From Acheta domesticus (Eukaryota; Arthropoda; Insecta; Orthoptera; Gryllidae), in contig JAHLJT010009436.1 in the NCBI GenBank assembly GCA_031308135.1, positions 121,807,608 to 121,871,607 of the forward strand: a stretch of DNA of 64,000 nucleotides. Direction: 5' to 3'. This document shows, piece after piece, positions 10,791 through 23,734 of this stretch. The first letter of the stretch is position 1; each line of letters starts with the position of its first letter. Both the position numbers and the translations under genes were made by a program. Under the pieces are notes generated by a model that was given only the letters and a program-made list of their open reading frames with translations, was not told the DNA's origin and did not search any database.

Positions 10791-13239
10791 GATGAATGGA
10801 TAGGTAACCCATAACTCTGAAGTATTAGAAGTTTTTGTGTTGAAACTTGGTAATTACGTCAGTAATAAGATCTAGGTGTTCCATTCCTGAGGTCGTTAAG
10901 GTATTTGAATTACGGGGAGTACTTTTTAAGAAGCCCCCGTGCCATTTTCAGAATTCGATTGAAAATTGGTACAAATGTTTTCTTTAAATATTTTGTTACA
11001 ATAAAAGAAAGAGCGTTATAAATATGATATAGTTTCGATTTTCATTAAAATTCTTTACATTTTGAAAATCGTAAACATTCAAATTAGTTTTCTAACCTCT
11101 TATACACCTCCAACTTGTCCTACACCGAAAGACAGATTCATTTGTTAGTGCAATTTAACCCTCAATTTTAGATCTTTCTAGCACTTTCACCCTCAATTCT
11201 AGCACTTTCTTTTAAAAAGAATATGAATAGTTGTTAAGTAATAACACTAGGAGGAGGAAAAGTTACGGATGTCGCGCATTCAACGAGTTTGTATTTAGTT
11301 TAAATTTGTTAATTATTTTAGCAAGTAAAGTGGCTTAGGTTTAGGCATGGGAGCAGGGCAAGAATGGCAGGGAAGGGCAGGACAGGGCCGCTTGAGGAAG
11401 CGCAGGATAACGCAAGGCAGTGCGGGGCGGGGTGGAGAAGAAAGGGGCAAATGCTTTTTACTTTTAGCCGCTCAAAATTATTTGTGCCAAATTTGGGAGT
11501 ACTCACTCCAGTGGTTCCGAAGTTATTGTTACACGCAAACACACAGTATATGTTCTCACTTTCATTAAATACAATAAGAAGATGAGAAGGTGACAGCCTC
11601 CGCAATTTTTTCTGACTACGGACAGGGTGGAAAATGTGAAATTGCAAAAACTCTGAAAATTAGTATTTATAAAGGCTACGAAAAGAGAATGCATACTTTG
11701 ACAAACAGCAAGATAATTTTTAAATATGCTTTCAAAATAAAAAAGTTTGCTTACATTGATCACTCACAGTTAACATCACGAAGACCAAAGTTATTGCATT
11801 TAAAAACGATTCATAGTTAATGAATGGCAAATCTTTGAGTTCGTAGTTCAGGAAAGAGAAAGAGTAAAATCGTTCCAGAACTTAGAAATTAAATTTTTCA
11901 ATGAACGTCAAAAAAGACGGACGAATAAAGCCACCAGAATAAGAAAGAATTTTCCTACATTAAAATTTACACTTCGTTCCAGAATCTATTGAATTAATCG
12001 ATAGAGTTTAAAAGTACAACTAATGGCTTGCGTTAGTATAGCAGTTAGGTAACGGAATTGGGTAGGAACACACTACTCGGGAAGCAAAACATTGCCAAAA
12101 TGAGAGTATTAAAAGAGTTCGGAAGCACGTGTGTGTCGACTTCATTGTCATTGAAAGCATTTAAATCCATGCAATTGTATATCGCACGTCAAGAATACAA
12201 TGAAATGGGAGTTAAAGGAATGTGAGGCATCCACTGTAGATTACGATGTACTACAGTTAAGTTACAAAAATATACGCTGAATACGACTTATCAAAATGAA
12301 TTTAATTTAATATCGATAATTAGAATTTTATATTGCATGTGTCATATTTTTGTTGTTTTGTATTATTCATTACTTAATATTGCAAGTTTGTTCGTTTTGA
12401 ATTCATATGTGTCACAACGTATTATAGTAAAAATTTAATAATAATTATTTTCCCCTTACGGTGTGAAAACGACTAAATCATTGGATTAATTGTGTTCCGC
12501 TTCTTTATCTGTAGTTTGTGATTCTGAGGAAACTTTCACTACTACTGGCACGTGAAGATAGGAACCCAGGTATGCGGAGGGGCTCAATGAACTCAGTTTT
12601 CAATGCAAACAACGAAGGTTCCAAATATCAACTAAGAAAAAAACAGATTTAATTAAGTTAGCTTTGTATTAGGATGTAGAGTGTCTGAAAGTTTTATTTC
12701 CAAAATAGCCCGTATTGCTCAAAAGCCGATTAGCGGATATGGCTTCGACATCTGAGCTTGAGGAATGTAAAGCGTCGCAAAATGCAGGCGATGCATGAAG
12801 TGTATGGGCTCGCATGTCCCATCAATAAAAAATCTGTCATAGATAATGCGTTACATATTTTATTACATTTATTGCGGAATTAAAAAAATTGAAATTAAAA
12901 ATGTATAAATTCCTGCTTGAACCATCCGCACATCGGTTTTCATATCTGCTTATTAGACACACAACAGTTTCATAACATAAAAACAAAAACATCTTCCTTA
13001 CTTTCTCGTAATGTTCTTATAAATATAATTTAGACTCCTCAAGAATCATAAAATGACAAATGTGAAAATGGAAAAGAAAATGACAATCTAAAAATTTTTC
13101 TCAAAAAACTCTTACCATGACCTTAATCCCGATTTCTCGTCAGATCGCTTAAGGAAATATTAAACCAGGAATAGAACAAACATTTTGAAGGGCAGATGAA
13201 ATAGGCGACTAGACCGAAAGGCAGAGACTGCATGCAATA

Positions 13240-13480
13240 AGCGGAAGGCGTAGAACCCTGGGAGCAAGAAGCAGCGTTTCTCGGGCCGCCGCCGCCGTCG
13301 CCGGCGCCGGCAGGGATCCGCCTGAACGGCCGCTTCCAGATCCGGATTACACGCTCCGAACGGCGAGCGGCGAGTGGCCGGGCGATAAGCGCCGCCTCCC
13401 TTCCCTCCCTTTCGCGCCATAAGGGGCGAGGCACATCGGGCTCCTGCTCCCCCAAACGTTTTCCCACGCGACTTCAAGAA
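13240..13480. other. GC island
   Basis: CpG-rich segment with CCGCCGCCGTCGCCGG near 13290 and GC-rich mixed sequence to 13470. Three minus-strand frames overlap here and are mutually incompatible. No splice-bounded coding block is evident. Confidence 0.6.
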
Positions 13481-14079
13481 TTACACGAGAAAAGATACGG
13501 AAGACGGAAATTATACGATTCATTATCCAGTAAGGTAGCTCATTCATGCACATTTGACACAACCACGCCAAGATTTAAACTGTGCTCAAGTTAAATGGGC
13601 AAGTTCGTTATATTAAAAAAAATACATTAGCAAGTGGAAACATTTCAATAAAAATGACAGGAATTGAAGCTTCTCATAGTATATAAAATGGGGATAAGTT
13701 CCACAATTATTCAATTGTGAAATAATTGGTACGAATGATAAACAGTCATAATCATAAATAGTTTCGGTAACAGCACGAAATAATTTAACCACATATTCAC
13801 CTCACGTAACTAAATAATTTTAAAATAATAGCGTAAATAAATTTCATCAATGTAACTTGGTCACCAATATCCAGCAGAAAAAGAAATTATTACTAATATT
13901 TGTATGTTTTATCAGTCATAAATAGTAACATAATTTTATGGACTTCATAACGAAACTAAAACTAATACAAGTAGTTTATAGTATTCAGTACTAGTAGTTT
14001 ATAGCAGTTTATAATAACATTATCGCAACTATTTTCAGGCCAACAACATCCTAAATCTAAAGCTTGCTAGCTTTCATGT
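13481..14079. other. AT-rich stretch, no gene seen
   Basis: Low-GC DNA with a short ACTAGTAGTTTATA-type direct repeat near 13960-14010. No gene. Confidence 0.5.
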
Positions 14080-14700
14080 TTTGCGTCGACCAAAGCCAAA
14101 CTCGGAAAATGAACGCAAGAGCTTGAGGCGAACCCCTCGCCTTGCCTCAAAGGCTCGAGTGCGGCAGCTGCCGCACGCAAGCGCTGGGACACATGTTAAC
14201 ACGCGTGGCTCCCAGATCCGCCGCCAGATACCGCCCCCTCTCCCTGGCTGCACTCACCGCCCGAGCACCGCGAGGCAACAAGGAGCGAGAAAGATCCCCC
14301 GGCGGGCTGCGGACGTGGGGATGACGGTTCTTCGATTTAATCGATACCCAAGACCGTGTCGGGTTGTAATTGAAACTTTTCAACGCGAAATTTAATTTTA
14401 ATCTCGGTTAATGCGCCTAGGGTGACGGGAAGGCGTGTCATACGCTGTTCCAGAGAATTATGAAACACGCCGAGTGGTGGAAACAGAGGAGTCGAATCGA
14501 TCCAACGACGCCGCTGAGGCAGGCAGAGGACGTAGGTGGCTGACTGGAAGCACTTGGGCCCATTCGGGGCGCTGTCCGCGGCAACGCCTTCCGAGGGCGT
14601 TGTGTTAATTAATCCGAGCGTCGCTTCGGCCTATGAAAGCCAAGGTCCCGCTCGGCTGCCTCGCTCGCTAGCATTCACACCGATTCAGCCGCCATCATCT
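14080..14700. other. GC island pair
   Basis: Two CpG-rich blocks (14080-14340 and 14410-14690) are separated by a short AT-rich linker. The second contains a 7-bp stem hairpin CAACGCC/GGCGTTG near 14582-14602 next to TTAATTAAT, a layout resembling non-coding developmental regulatory DNA. This is inference, and no exon is seen. Confidence 0.5.
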
Positions 14701-15234
14701 GCCTCGTAAATTCATCTGTTCCTTCTTTGTCGTATGTTTCGCGCCCTCAACGATGCTATGCGCACACGTACCATTGGACCAATTTGTTCTCCTTAAAACG
14801 ACATATTTCTTTAATGCCTCTAGAATGTGTGTTTGATTTCACACTATATCGATACATATTTCCTTGTTTCTCAATCATTTACGAGCACTACATAACTTCT
14901 GTCTCTTCTCAGTTTATCACCATAACGGGCATTATTTGCATTGGATATGTGGTGCTGTATGTACAACACCCATACCTTTGATTTGCATTCTGTTCTTCTC
15001 TTTGCCCTCCTGTTTTACATTCTTTCTACAGAATTCTCATAACAATTATATTGGTGTGAAGGGCACATGTGCAGCAACTATAAATTCCAATATTACACAT
15101 AACATTTTCCCCACAAAATTTACCTCCATTATTATCAGAATAGACTTGTTTTACTTTTCTCTTTTCGACTTCCTATCTTAATATTTTATGACATAAAGGT
15201 ACCACCTTCACTCCTCTTTACCTAATAATCTTCT
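14701..15234. other. Pyrimidine-rich + strand tract
   Basis: C/T-rich on + with many TTCT, CCTT and CTTT blocks. Hydrophobic frames at 14727-14981 and 14864-15181 follow from this composition (TTT/CTT/ATT codons). The tract leads into the GC island at 15235, after which the + strand becomes purine-rich. Confidence 0.5.
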
Positions 15235-15920
15235 AATGGACGTTCGCTGTCACCGCTCGTCAGCCCGCACATGCCACATGCACGACCTCCCCTCGGCTCT
15301 CATCGCCGTTATCCGTCTCCTTCCAGCGCCTCTTCGCCGCCCTCTGCTCCGCCGCGCGCCGCCGTCGCCCGTCTCGAGTTTCGCGTGGGCCGGCGCGCCC
15401 TCAATGAATACAAATAAGCGCTAATGGCGGGCAGCTGCGCCGCCCCCGGCCCGGGCGCCGGCGCCAATAAACATGGGCGTAACGAAGCGCCTCATCGGGT
15501 TAGCGGGGGCGGGCCGGAGGCGCGCGGGGGCGCCCAAATTAGCAAGTGAAAGGCCAGGGGCGCGCCCGCCCGTGGCGCACCGAGCGCGGCCCCGGCCGGC
15601 GGGAGGGCGGGCCAAGTGTGGCGGAGCGGCGCGCGGCGAGGCCAGGCGCAGCGGGGCGAGGCGGGGCGGGGCGGGGCGGGGCGGGGCGGGGCGGGGCGGG
15701 GCTCCGGAGAGGCGCGATGGCGCTGTTGTGACGCTATGGACACTCGAGCGGGGCCCGGCTTAGTCGGAGATGGAAGTGGTCGCGGTTGGGTTGAGTGCTC
15801 AACGGTAGACGTAAGGACCGAAACAATTGAGTCAGACGGGAGAGCGGAACAGCGAATGTGAGGAAATGGTGACGGTGGGGAAGGAGAGGAACTGGGAGGC
15901 GAATGGAAAACAAGAATAAA
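15235..15920. other. GC island with C/T to G/A switch
   Basis: C-rich on + up to about 15410, then G-rich with a (GCGGG)n run, then G/A-rich to 15920. Several overlapping Arg/Gly/Ala frames are composition artefacts. Confidence 0.6.
15661..15702 (+). repeat. (GCGGG)n microsatellite
   Basis: About eight perfect GCGGG pentamers. Each is a G-run separated by one C, a strong G-quadruplex candidate on the + strand and a run of GGGCGG (SP/KLF-type) sites. Confidence 0.92.
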
Positions 15921-16319
15921 AATAAAACAATAATCGCAATAATACATTTTTTATTTTTACGCTTTACTTTCGGCGCTACAACAGTGGCACATATAATGAG
16001 AAATGTGAGAACGTAATGAAGGAGCAAATAATGCCAAATGTGACAGAATATTAAGAAAAAGTGCAAGTAGAACAGTAAACAAATTAATAAGCATATTTTG
16101 TTATTAATTTTATTAAATTATTAATTGACAAAAGGTTTTAAGTTTACAAACCCTTTCAAATTTAATTTTTTCCCAGACACAAATAAAACCTATTATAATA
16201 AAACAAACACAACTCTACATATTGCAGAACGCAAATGTAAAATATGTCTTCAAATCCAATCTTCGATTAAAATTAGTGAAAATTTACCTAGAAGTAGAAA
16301 ATGAAAAGCGATAGAAGTA
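15921..16319. other. AT-rich stretch, no gene seen
   Basis: Low-GC DNA between two GC islands. Nothing recognisable. Confidence 0.5.
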
Positions 16320-17400
16320 ATCTGGACAAACATCTGAAGTCAGCCTTGGGCCTGTTCCGAGGAACCGCAGGTGTAGTGGCGATGTGACGCGGCGTTGAAG
16401 ACGGAGGTGTCGACGCAGGCGGCGCCACAGGCGCGGAGAGACGGATCGCCGTAATTGGGAGTAAAATGCCGCGAGGGACGTGACGCGCGCGGCTGAATGG
16501 AGGCGCCGGTCGAGCCCAATTAACTGGACCTGCGGCGCCCTCCCCGAGCGCAGGGCAGAGGCAGGCAGCGGGCGGCGGAGAGCGGCGGCGGGGAGCGGCG
16601 GCGGGGAGCGGCGGCGGGGAGCGGCGGCGGGGAGCGGCGGCGGGGAGCGGCGGCGGGGAGCGGCGGCGGGGAGCGGCGGCGGGGAGCGGCGGCGGGGAGC
16701 GGCGGCGGGGAGCGGCGGCGGGGAGCGGCGGCGGGGAGCGACGGCGGGGAGCGACGGCGGGGAGCGACGGCGGGGAGCGGCGGCGGGGAGCGGCGGCGGG
16801 GAGCGGCGGCGGGGAGCGGCGGCGGGGAGCGGCAGGGGTGGAGGCCAGCGGGAGGAACGGTAGGAAGAGGTGAGGAGTGAGGAAGAGCGGGGAAAGCGGG
16901 AAGGGGGAGCGATAGGCAGTGGGAGAAGATAGGAACAGGTCAGATCGAAGCAAAAAGTGGGAGCATTGAGGAGCGGGGGCAACAGGAAAAACTGTAGGGA
17001 GCGGGAGAAGCCGAAGGGAGCGAAGGTTACAGCAGAACTATGAACGCGAGGAGGAGCGATGGGAACGTAAGAGGATGGGAACGGGGTAGCGTTGAGGGGC
17101 AATGGGGAGCGATGAGGAGTATTGGAAGAGCGATGAAGAATGGTGGGGGAGAGATGGCTACAGAGAATAAATGGGAGCGGGGCAAGAGGCGACAGATGTA
17201 AATGAGGGTGGAGGGGACGTAGGGCGACCTAGGATACTGGAGACACCAGGGTGATTGGGGTGAGCGTTGGGGAGAGGTGGGGAGCGGTGAGGGGAATTAG
17301 GAGCGTTGGAGAGCGATGAGAAGAGGTGAAAAGCTTTGGAGAGGTAAGAAAGGCATTTGGGAACGGTTGAGAGCAACGTGATGTGACGAGCTGGACCCAG
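16320..17400 (+). other. GC island and purine-rich tail
   Basis: A CpG-rich block (16320-16570) and the 13-bp array are followed by about 540 bp of G/A-rich + strand sequence with loose GGGAGCGATGAGG-like motifs that look like decayed array units. The 221-272 codon minus-strand frames across it are Ser/Pro/Arg low-complexity and not credible proteins. Confidence 0.55.
16580..16835 (+). repeat. 13-bp GC-rich minisatellite, about 19 copies
   Basis: The tandem unit is AGCGGCGGCGGGG. Copies are identical except for three consecutive units near 16737-16775 that read AGCGACGGCGGGG, showing local homogenisation. The 13-bp period gives a 13-residue peptide period in every frame, so the long open frames are repeat artefacts. 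The G-rich strand is +. Confidence 0.93.
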
Positions 17401-18899
17401 AAGGGTTCGCTCGTTGATACATATTAGAAAGCAGAAGAGAGAGAAAAATAACTTATCATGCTGGGAATGAAAAGAACAGAAGATTGGTGAAAGTGAAAAA
17501 TGGTAAACATAAATACAAAGAAATCGTGAGTACAAATGTCCTTAATAAAAACAATCGAGAAATTGAAAGTTGCTATACAGTCAGTGAGGAACGCGGATAG
17601 AGGTTCAGAAATATCCAAATATAATTCTCTTTTGACATGCATCCAAGACTGTACTCTATAACGGTCAAACCTAAATTATAATATGATAGAGAATTCACGG
17701 AAGTTTTTTCAGTAATAAACGAGTTAAGGGAAATGGAAAATAAGTAATCAACGTAAGACCAAAGCTTTGCGTTATTTATGATTTGTAAAACATTTGATGA
17801 GAGGTAGACCGAGAAGGAACAAGAGGAAAAATAAATTAACGGTGCTGCGTCGGAAATGAGTATTTTTAGTCTTTTATGCTGCATTTTATAATACAAATTC
17901 TGATAGAGTTAACATTATATTCGCCTAGTTCCACAAAAGAATGAATAACCAACATTCTTGAAATTACGTAGTTTAATTAATGTCGCAATTGCCTATTGCA
18001 TATTCTGAACAAAGGCTCACCATATGTGAACTTTCTACAGCAATAGAGGATTTTATTTGAAACTTGGCAGAGATTGTAGTCATCTGAATTTCCTAAGCGC
18101 TTATTTGAATACAATAATATTATAAAAAGCGTTTAAATATCTAGAACCAAAGAAAAATTATTAAGAATTTTTGTTGTAAATAATAATTAAATTACATTCA
18201 CTTGAACTTTAATTTGAATGCGCGCACTGCCCTGCGAAAGCGCCCTGGCGGTCGAATTAGTTTGGCTTGTAAACGCAACCCGCATTTCACAGTTGTATTA
18301 CGGGCCAGACGGCACGGGGTGGAAGGATACTGGTTCTAATGCCAACTTTCATAGTAATTTCTGAACACAAGTAATGAAGTTTTCTCCATTTCGTGTACTG
18401 TATCTAAATCCTCAATATAATAAAATAATTATTTATTTAAATAATTCTCTTTTTATTTAAAAGCATGGTTCTCGTTGTTAAAGATATGTACTTCAACAAC
18501 ATGCATTTATGCAACAAACATGTAATTAAGGCTACGGTAATAGAACCATTACAATTAAATAATGTTTTTGATACATTTCTCGTATTAAATATTCATTATA
18601 ACATTCGCCATTTATTATTATTTGCTGTAAACAATCTCCCGTACACACAAACAGTACACACTAAGGTTTTCTTTAGCGCATATTTTACAAATGATCCCTA
18701 CATTTTCTTTATATTTCTAAAAAATCCACCTCCATTCTTTAGAACAATAGATCCACAAAAATATTCTGCAAGTTCTTTAGTGTGATATTCTCATATGCAC
18801 GTATTGAACGCATTCTATTGAATGCAAAAGCATCAGCATTCAATGTTTTATTTTTGTGCAAAAGCACGAGAAAAGTTGGGTCTCTGAAGAGATACAAAA
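17401..18899. other. AT-rich stretch, no gene seen
   Basis: Low-GC DNA. A GC-balanced patch at 18220-18350 (GCGCGCACTGCCC to GGTGGAAGGATACTGG) could be a small non-coding element. No coding evidence. Confidence 0.5.
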
Positions 18900-19400
18900 A
18901 TAACAATTTCCACTCGTCCCAGAACAGACGCTGTCGCTGCCCGCGTGGCGTCAGGGCCACGCGGACTTCAGCTGTTTAGGTTTTGACATTCGCAGATGAA
19001 TACGACCGGAGCAGGACCCCAAACTCTCATTGTCCGCACCAGGCCCTCCGCCCACGTGTTTTTCCCTCTAACAATATCGCTAGCAAACGAACTGTCGGAC
19101 CGAAAGCACGAATCCGCCGTTTGAGGCAAATTTAGCATTTTCAGGATGGCCTGTCCCATTGTTCGCGTTCTATTTCCGCCCCGCCATAAAATCGGCTTTC
19201 AGCACAAAGGTACAAAGCGGCAACGGCAGCGGGGAGCTGTTTTCAGGAACAAAAGCCGGGAAGAAACATCAAGACGGCTCGAGATGGAGGGCCCCCGCCG
19301 TAAATTAAGGGACGCAGGGGGAGGAGGAGAGGGCTTGTTGTGGAAGGGGGCGCTGGAGGTGAGTGGCCATTGCTAATGCAGCGACTGATCGCGGGCCCGG
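18900..19400. other. GC island
   Basis: Mixed CpG-rich DNA with GGGGGAGGAGGAGAGG near 19317 and G-rich + sequence after 19200. A GAG|GTGAGT donor-like site lies at about 19357-19364, but no convincing exon precedes it. Confidence 0.5.
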
Positions 19401-20274
19401 GTACAGAGACCAGCTACAAAGCTGAGGGAAATGTAGCAGTTGCTACGTTTATCTCGCCGCAGGGTTATCGACCGTGCCCTAGAAACAGCTTTGACACAAT
19501 GCCCCGATGGAAGTCTTTCTTTTACAGCTCCGTGTTGAGGGGCTGGCGCATTCGAATGTTGGGAAATGTACAGTATAATGCATGAGATCTCAATTTTATT
19601 CTAGCTGTTATTGCACTGAATATGCAAGTATTTTTTTTATAATGGTCATAAAACGACTGACAGATACAAATGCATGTTTAACAAAAATAGAGGAAATATG
19701 TAGAAAAAGTTACTTACGTTTTAAACAATAGGCTATTTTGAAAATATTCTCAAATAGTTTGCTTTTTCAAGAATAAAGAAGAAAATTTAATTGAATGTAT
19801 TTTATATTATTCACAAGATTATTCCAATTCTGATTAAATTTAATTCCATCACTCTAAAATTATCAACTTAGTAATACGTAAGATACACACATAACCATTG
19901 AGTTATATACGTCAAGTTTATCACACCAATACCAAACTCAAATGAAATTGATGAAAAAGTAAATTTTTAAAACCAGTACGGCCTTTCTATTGATATTTGA
20001 TTAACTTCGAAGAAAGGTAATTTCCAAATCAATTATCTCATTAGTTAGAAAGATGAAATATCACTCCAATCAAAGCTGAGACGCAACTAGCCTCGTAAAT
20101 CGTCCCATCGTAAGTCTGAAGCTGCCTTTGAAGGCTGCCGTCACATTCTGCCATCAAGCATTTCCACTCGTGCACAGTTCTATTCCAAAGAGACCTCGTA
20201 CCCCGTTTCCTGCTTCCCACACACTCCCGCTCTCCTCTTTCCCCTGTCCTTCCGACGTCGCTTCCATTTCGAGA
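19401..20274. other. Mostly AT-rich stretch, no gene seen
   Basis: GC-balanced to about 19570, then low-GC to 20040, then C/T-rich + sequence leading to the next island. Nothing recognisable. Confidence 0.45.
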
Positions 20275-20325
20275 ATTGGGCCGGCGTAACAAGCGAGCAT
20301 CAGACGCCGCGCAGCGCCGCGTCGT

Positions 20326-20364
<39 letters not shown>

Positions 20365-20560
20365 AGGTGGGAGCGGCGTCGGAGGCGGCGCCTTCCGAAC
20401 TCCTTACGCAGTCTATTTATTTCCCAGCGGCGGGATCAATTTAGGATTTGTCCGCCGGAGGCTGCGTCGAGGGAATTAAGACGACGGTTGATGGAGGGGG
20501 CGGACGAATTGGTGGGAAAAAGGGGTCGCACCTGCCGCTGGCGTACCTGATCTCGCTTTC
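20275..20560. other. GC island with (CGG)n
   Basis: CpG-rich segment with a trinucleotide run and flanking motifs such as CTATTTATTTCCCAGC and AATTTAGGATTTGTCC. These interleave GC-rich and AT-rich core motifs, as non-coding regulatory DNA often does. No gene. Confidence 0.55.
20326..20363 (+). repeat. (CGG)n microsatellite
   Basis: Twelve to thirteen uninterrupted CGG triplets on +. Confidence 0.95.
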
Positions 20561-22094
20561 TCTGGTTCACTTGGCCGCCGCCAAGGCGTTACAGTGGCTC
20601 CTGTGGCTTGTTTATATGGTAGAAATGGAATCCTCTTACCGAGATAAAAACGGTAATTTTCAATGAATCGCCGTTTATTAAGGAATATCTCCCAAAATAT
20701 TTCGTGTTTTATTATAAATACATATTTTGTCAATGAATGGATTAATATAATTTTTACAATTTGTACTGTAGTCTGACACAAATGTATACAAATATTAAGA
20801 CAATGTTAAGGTAAATAGATAACTGGAACAAGAAAACATTGAGCATTAATTTCAGTAACAAAGAATATTAAATAGATGACAGTTTAATGTTCTTCCTGGA
20901 AACACTGTTTTCTCTATTCACTGGTAAATTGAGTACATTTATTTACAAAAACAATGGTGAAATTAACTATCTCATGTGAACCGAAAGTTTGTTACAACCT
21001 ACCAAACGGTAGAAAACGTGAAAAGCGGTGGCCCATTGCCATTAATTATCGTGAGTCAATTACAATCATCATAACCCATTAGTTTTCCTGGATGGAAAAC
21101 CAAACTATTCTTAGCCCTTATGGTTAAATATAACATATCAGCCCATGAAACATTACATTAATCTAAATTATTTAACTTTCGAAGGAAAATGTTTCGTAGG
21201 TTGTTTCAATTCGGGCAGACGGACCACTGAGGCGGCTGCTGCCAAGGGGAGTTGCTTCAAAGCGAGAGCGAGAGGAAAGAGGTGAGAAATGCGACGGCGT
21301 ACGGAGTGCAAGAGCGATCTGCACTTCCGCCGGCGCCGACTTCTGACGATTACAGGCGTCTCATAACTTTCGCGAGAAGCCTGAAGTTCATACGCTGAAT
21401 CACAGCTCAGAATTAGAGAAACGATGGTTACTAAAACTGAAAGTAGTTGCGTAACGTTTTAAATTCGCACAACTTGTAGGCGTAATTTTCGGAAACCTAC
21501 ATTCTTATTTAATTAAATTTAATAGTACAAGAGGGCAAACAAACAAATGAAATACTGAATGTCACGTTTTAATCAAAAAGAAAAATTACTAGTTTTGTGA
21601 ACGTGCTGGAATATGAAAAAATATTTTAAAAATTCCGTCTGTGATAAATTACCTTCAATTACAGACATGTTGTAATGTAGAAGTCCTTAACTGGGAATAT
21701 TATTCCACGAACTAAAAAATGGTAAAAGTACATTATTTTTCGCATGATATAATCAATTTTCATAGCAAATGTTTAAACATTTAATGTGCAATTGTAAAAA
21801 AAAGAAAATGAGGGATACATTATCAATTTTTTCAAAAGGAAATAGGAATGGAATAAAAGAGTGATGGATTATATGGTGTTGGAGTTATCAAAGTTTCACT
21901 GCAATTATTACTGTAATACTCGTAAAAAACGACACTTCGTGTAGAAAAGGATTGTAAGACGAAGGAAGATGGGAAAAAATACAAAAAAAGAACATCATTA
22001 CCCACAGCAAAGAAGCTTATACAGAAAGAGATCAAAAGCAAACACTAAGGGAAAGAAGGGACATGAAACATTTGCATTAGAAGAGATAAGCACA
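20561..22094. other. AT-rich stretch with small GC patch
   Basis: Low-GC DNA apart from a CpG-rich patch at 21215-21365 (GCGGCTGCTGCC to CCGGCGCCGACTTC). No open frame of note and no element ends seen. Confidence 0.45.
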
Positions 22095-22580
22095 CACGGC
22101 CCGGAGATACGCCAGTGGCCAGTTCCCAGAAGCCGGCGCTCCGGAGGCAGCCGGGCGCCGTAGGATCGCGCTCCAGCGGGCGGGCCGGCTGGCGTGGGCG
22201 GCGGAGAGCCCAGCGGCCAGGCGCAGGTCAACACCCGCGCAGCGGCTCAATAATTCACGCGCACACGTCCCCGCGAGTGGCTTTCCGTGCTCGGCGCTCG
22301 GAGAACTCGGCGAGGCGGGGCGGGGCGCGGAGCGGGCGCCGGCGGGGATCCGCGGGGATCCGCCGCCGCGCGGAGAAAAGTGGCTTAATTGCGGGAGTGG
22401 CTTCCGTCAGCGCCGCCGCCGCCGCCGCCGCCGCCGCGGACGCCCGGCGCTGACGGCCAACATCTCGCGAGGCCACGTCTACTCTGGCACAACTCCGCGT
22501 CCATAGAGCCGTCACTCTGCGGAGCACGGCGCTCTGACGTACCGACAAGTTGGCCTTAATCCGCCGACCGCGCGCAGAAT
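22095..22580. other. GC island with (GCC)n
   Basis: CpG-dense island. It contains a direct duplication of GGGGATCCGC near 22344-22365 and nine GCC triplets at 22410-22437. Plus and minus frames overlap with Arg/Ala-rich peptides, and none is called. Confidence 0.6.
22410..22437 (+). repeat. (GCC)n microsatellite
   Basis: Nine GCC triplets within the island. Confidence 0.93.
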
Positions 22581-23734
22581 GGTAGGTAATAGGACAGAAC
22601 ACAATCTATCTTCTGGCACAACTTTAGAGCGATTTAGAGCCTTTAGAATTTAGGGTATTTTCATTTTATTTGTTAAATACTGTACGCTATTTGACTTTTT
22701 GCAATAAACGTTGATGACTTCAATATTTTGAATATCAATCACCTACCATCTTAAAATATAGATTGAAATAGTAATTAGAATTATTTAGTGTTGCCGTGAA
22801 TTGAAAGTGTACTCACATTTATCAAAAACCTTATGTGCGTCATGTATATTTTATTTGTAATACAATTTTGAATACCCTCATTTAATTTCTTATTTTAAAT
22901 GATAAAGCGAGATGCGCACAAAGTGACGTAAAATTATAAACAAAAAGAAGTTCCCCTTTTCTTCTGGATAACTTCAACTACATACATCGCTCTACCCAAC
23001 GTGACCCTTGACACTACTCATTACGAAAACATACTTTCGAGAGGTTTCTTTCCTTGCTCAACAACCTGAGTTCAAAGGGGTTGCATGTGAAAGTAACAAC
23101 GTTAATGTTAGTGAATGTTCGAACTTTCATGAAGCCAAGAGTGGCCGAGAATTTTACAGAAAAGTGCATATCCTGTAGGTACCTTCCTAATCTCTAAAGA
23201 TTTATGTATTCCCTGCAAGGAATTTTGCAGTTATTTCTTGCACTAATAGGGTACGACTCGAATATGTTTACCAACACAACCTTAATTCTGTACTTACATT
23301 AAGGGTTAATATTAGATGTTTGAAGTACATAATAATTTCAATAGTTGCTGGATATATTTGCTTTCAATGCTCATTTTTGGCAAAATTCATGTAGTGAATG
23401 ATCAAGCGATTTTTGTGAAACGAAATAGTATTTGTTCATAAACTCATAATTTAAAGAGAGTTGCAGTCGCTCAAAATCTCATTATCATCTTTAATGATGA
23501 ATGACACAGGGATTAAAGATCAGATTCTGCAGAGTATTCTCCAACAGAATCTAATATTACAAAAATATTTCAGCTTCGTCAACGTCTCACGAGTTTATCT
23601 CTTGAACAAGTCACTTCATTGCGTAACTTCACCCAACAGTAACTTCAGCCAGCAAGAAAGGCGTTTTGATTCAGATCATTTACGGAAATTCTGGAGTACA
23701 TGGAAATACCTTAATGCAGTACGCACCACACGTC
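22581..23734. other. AT-rich stretch, no gene seen
   Basis: Low-GC DNA. The 155-codon + frame starting at 23461 runs into the next GC island, and its N-terminal half has no recognisable domain and no flanking acceptor or donor I can support. Confidence 0.45.

Larger units (their letters stand above)
9831..13239. other. AT-rich stretch, no gene seen
   Basis: Low-GC DNA holding several tandem repeats (10463-10790) and a small G-rich patch at 11340-11450. A perfect 8-bp stem hairpin (ATGTCCCC/GGGGACAT) sits at 10240-10259. No coding exon or RNA gene is recognised. Confidence 0.5.

Noticed and set aside
16284..17102. 272-codon minus-strand frame
   Set aside because: It is driven by a 13-bp minisatellite and a purine-rich tail. 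The predicted peptide is low-complexity Ser/Pro/Arg and a second minus frame is equally open.
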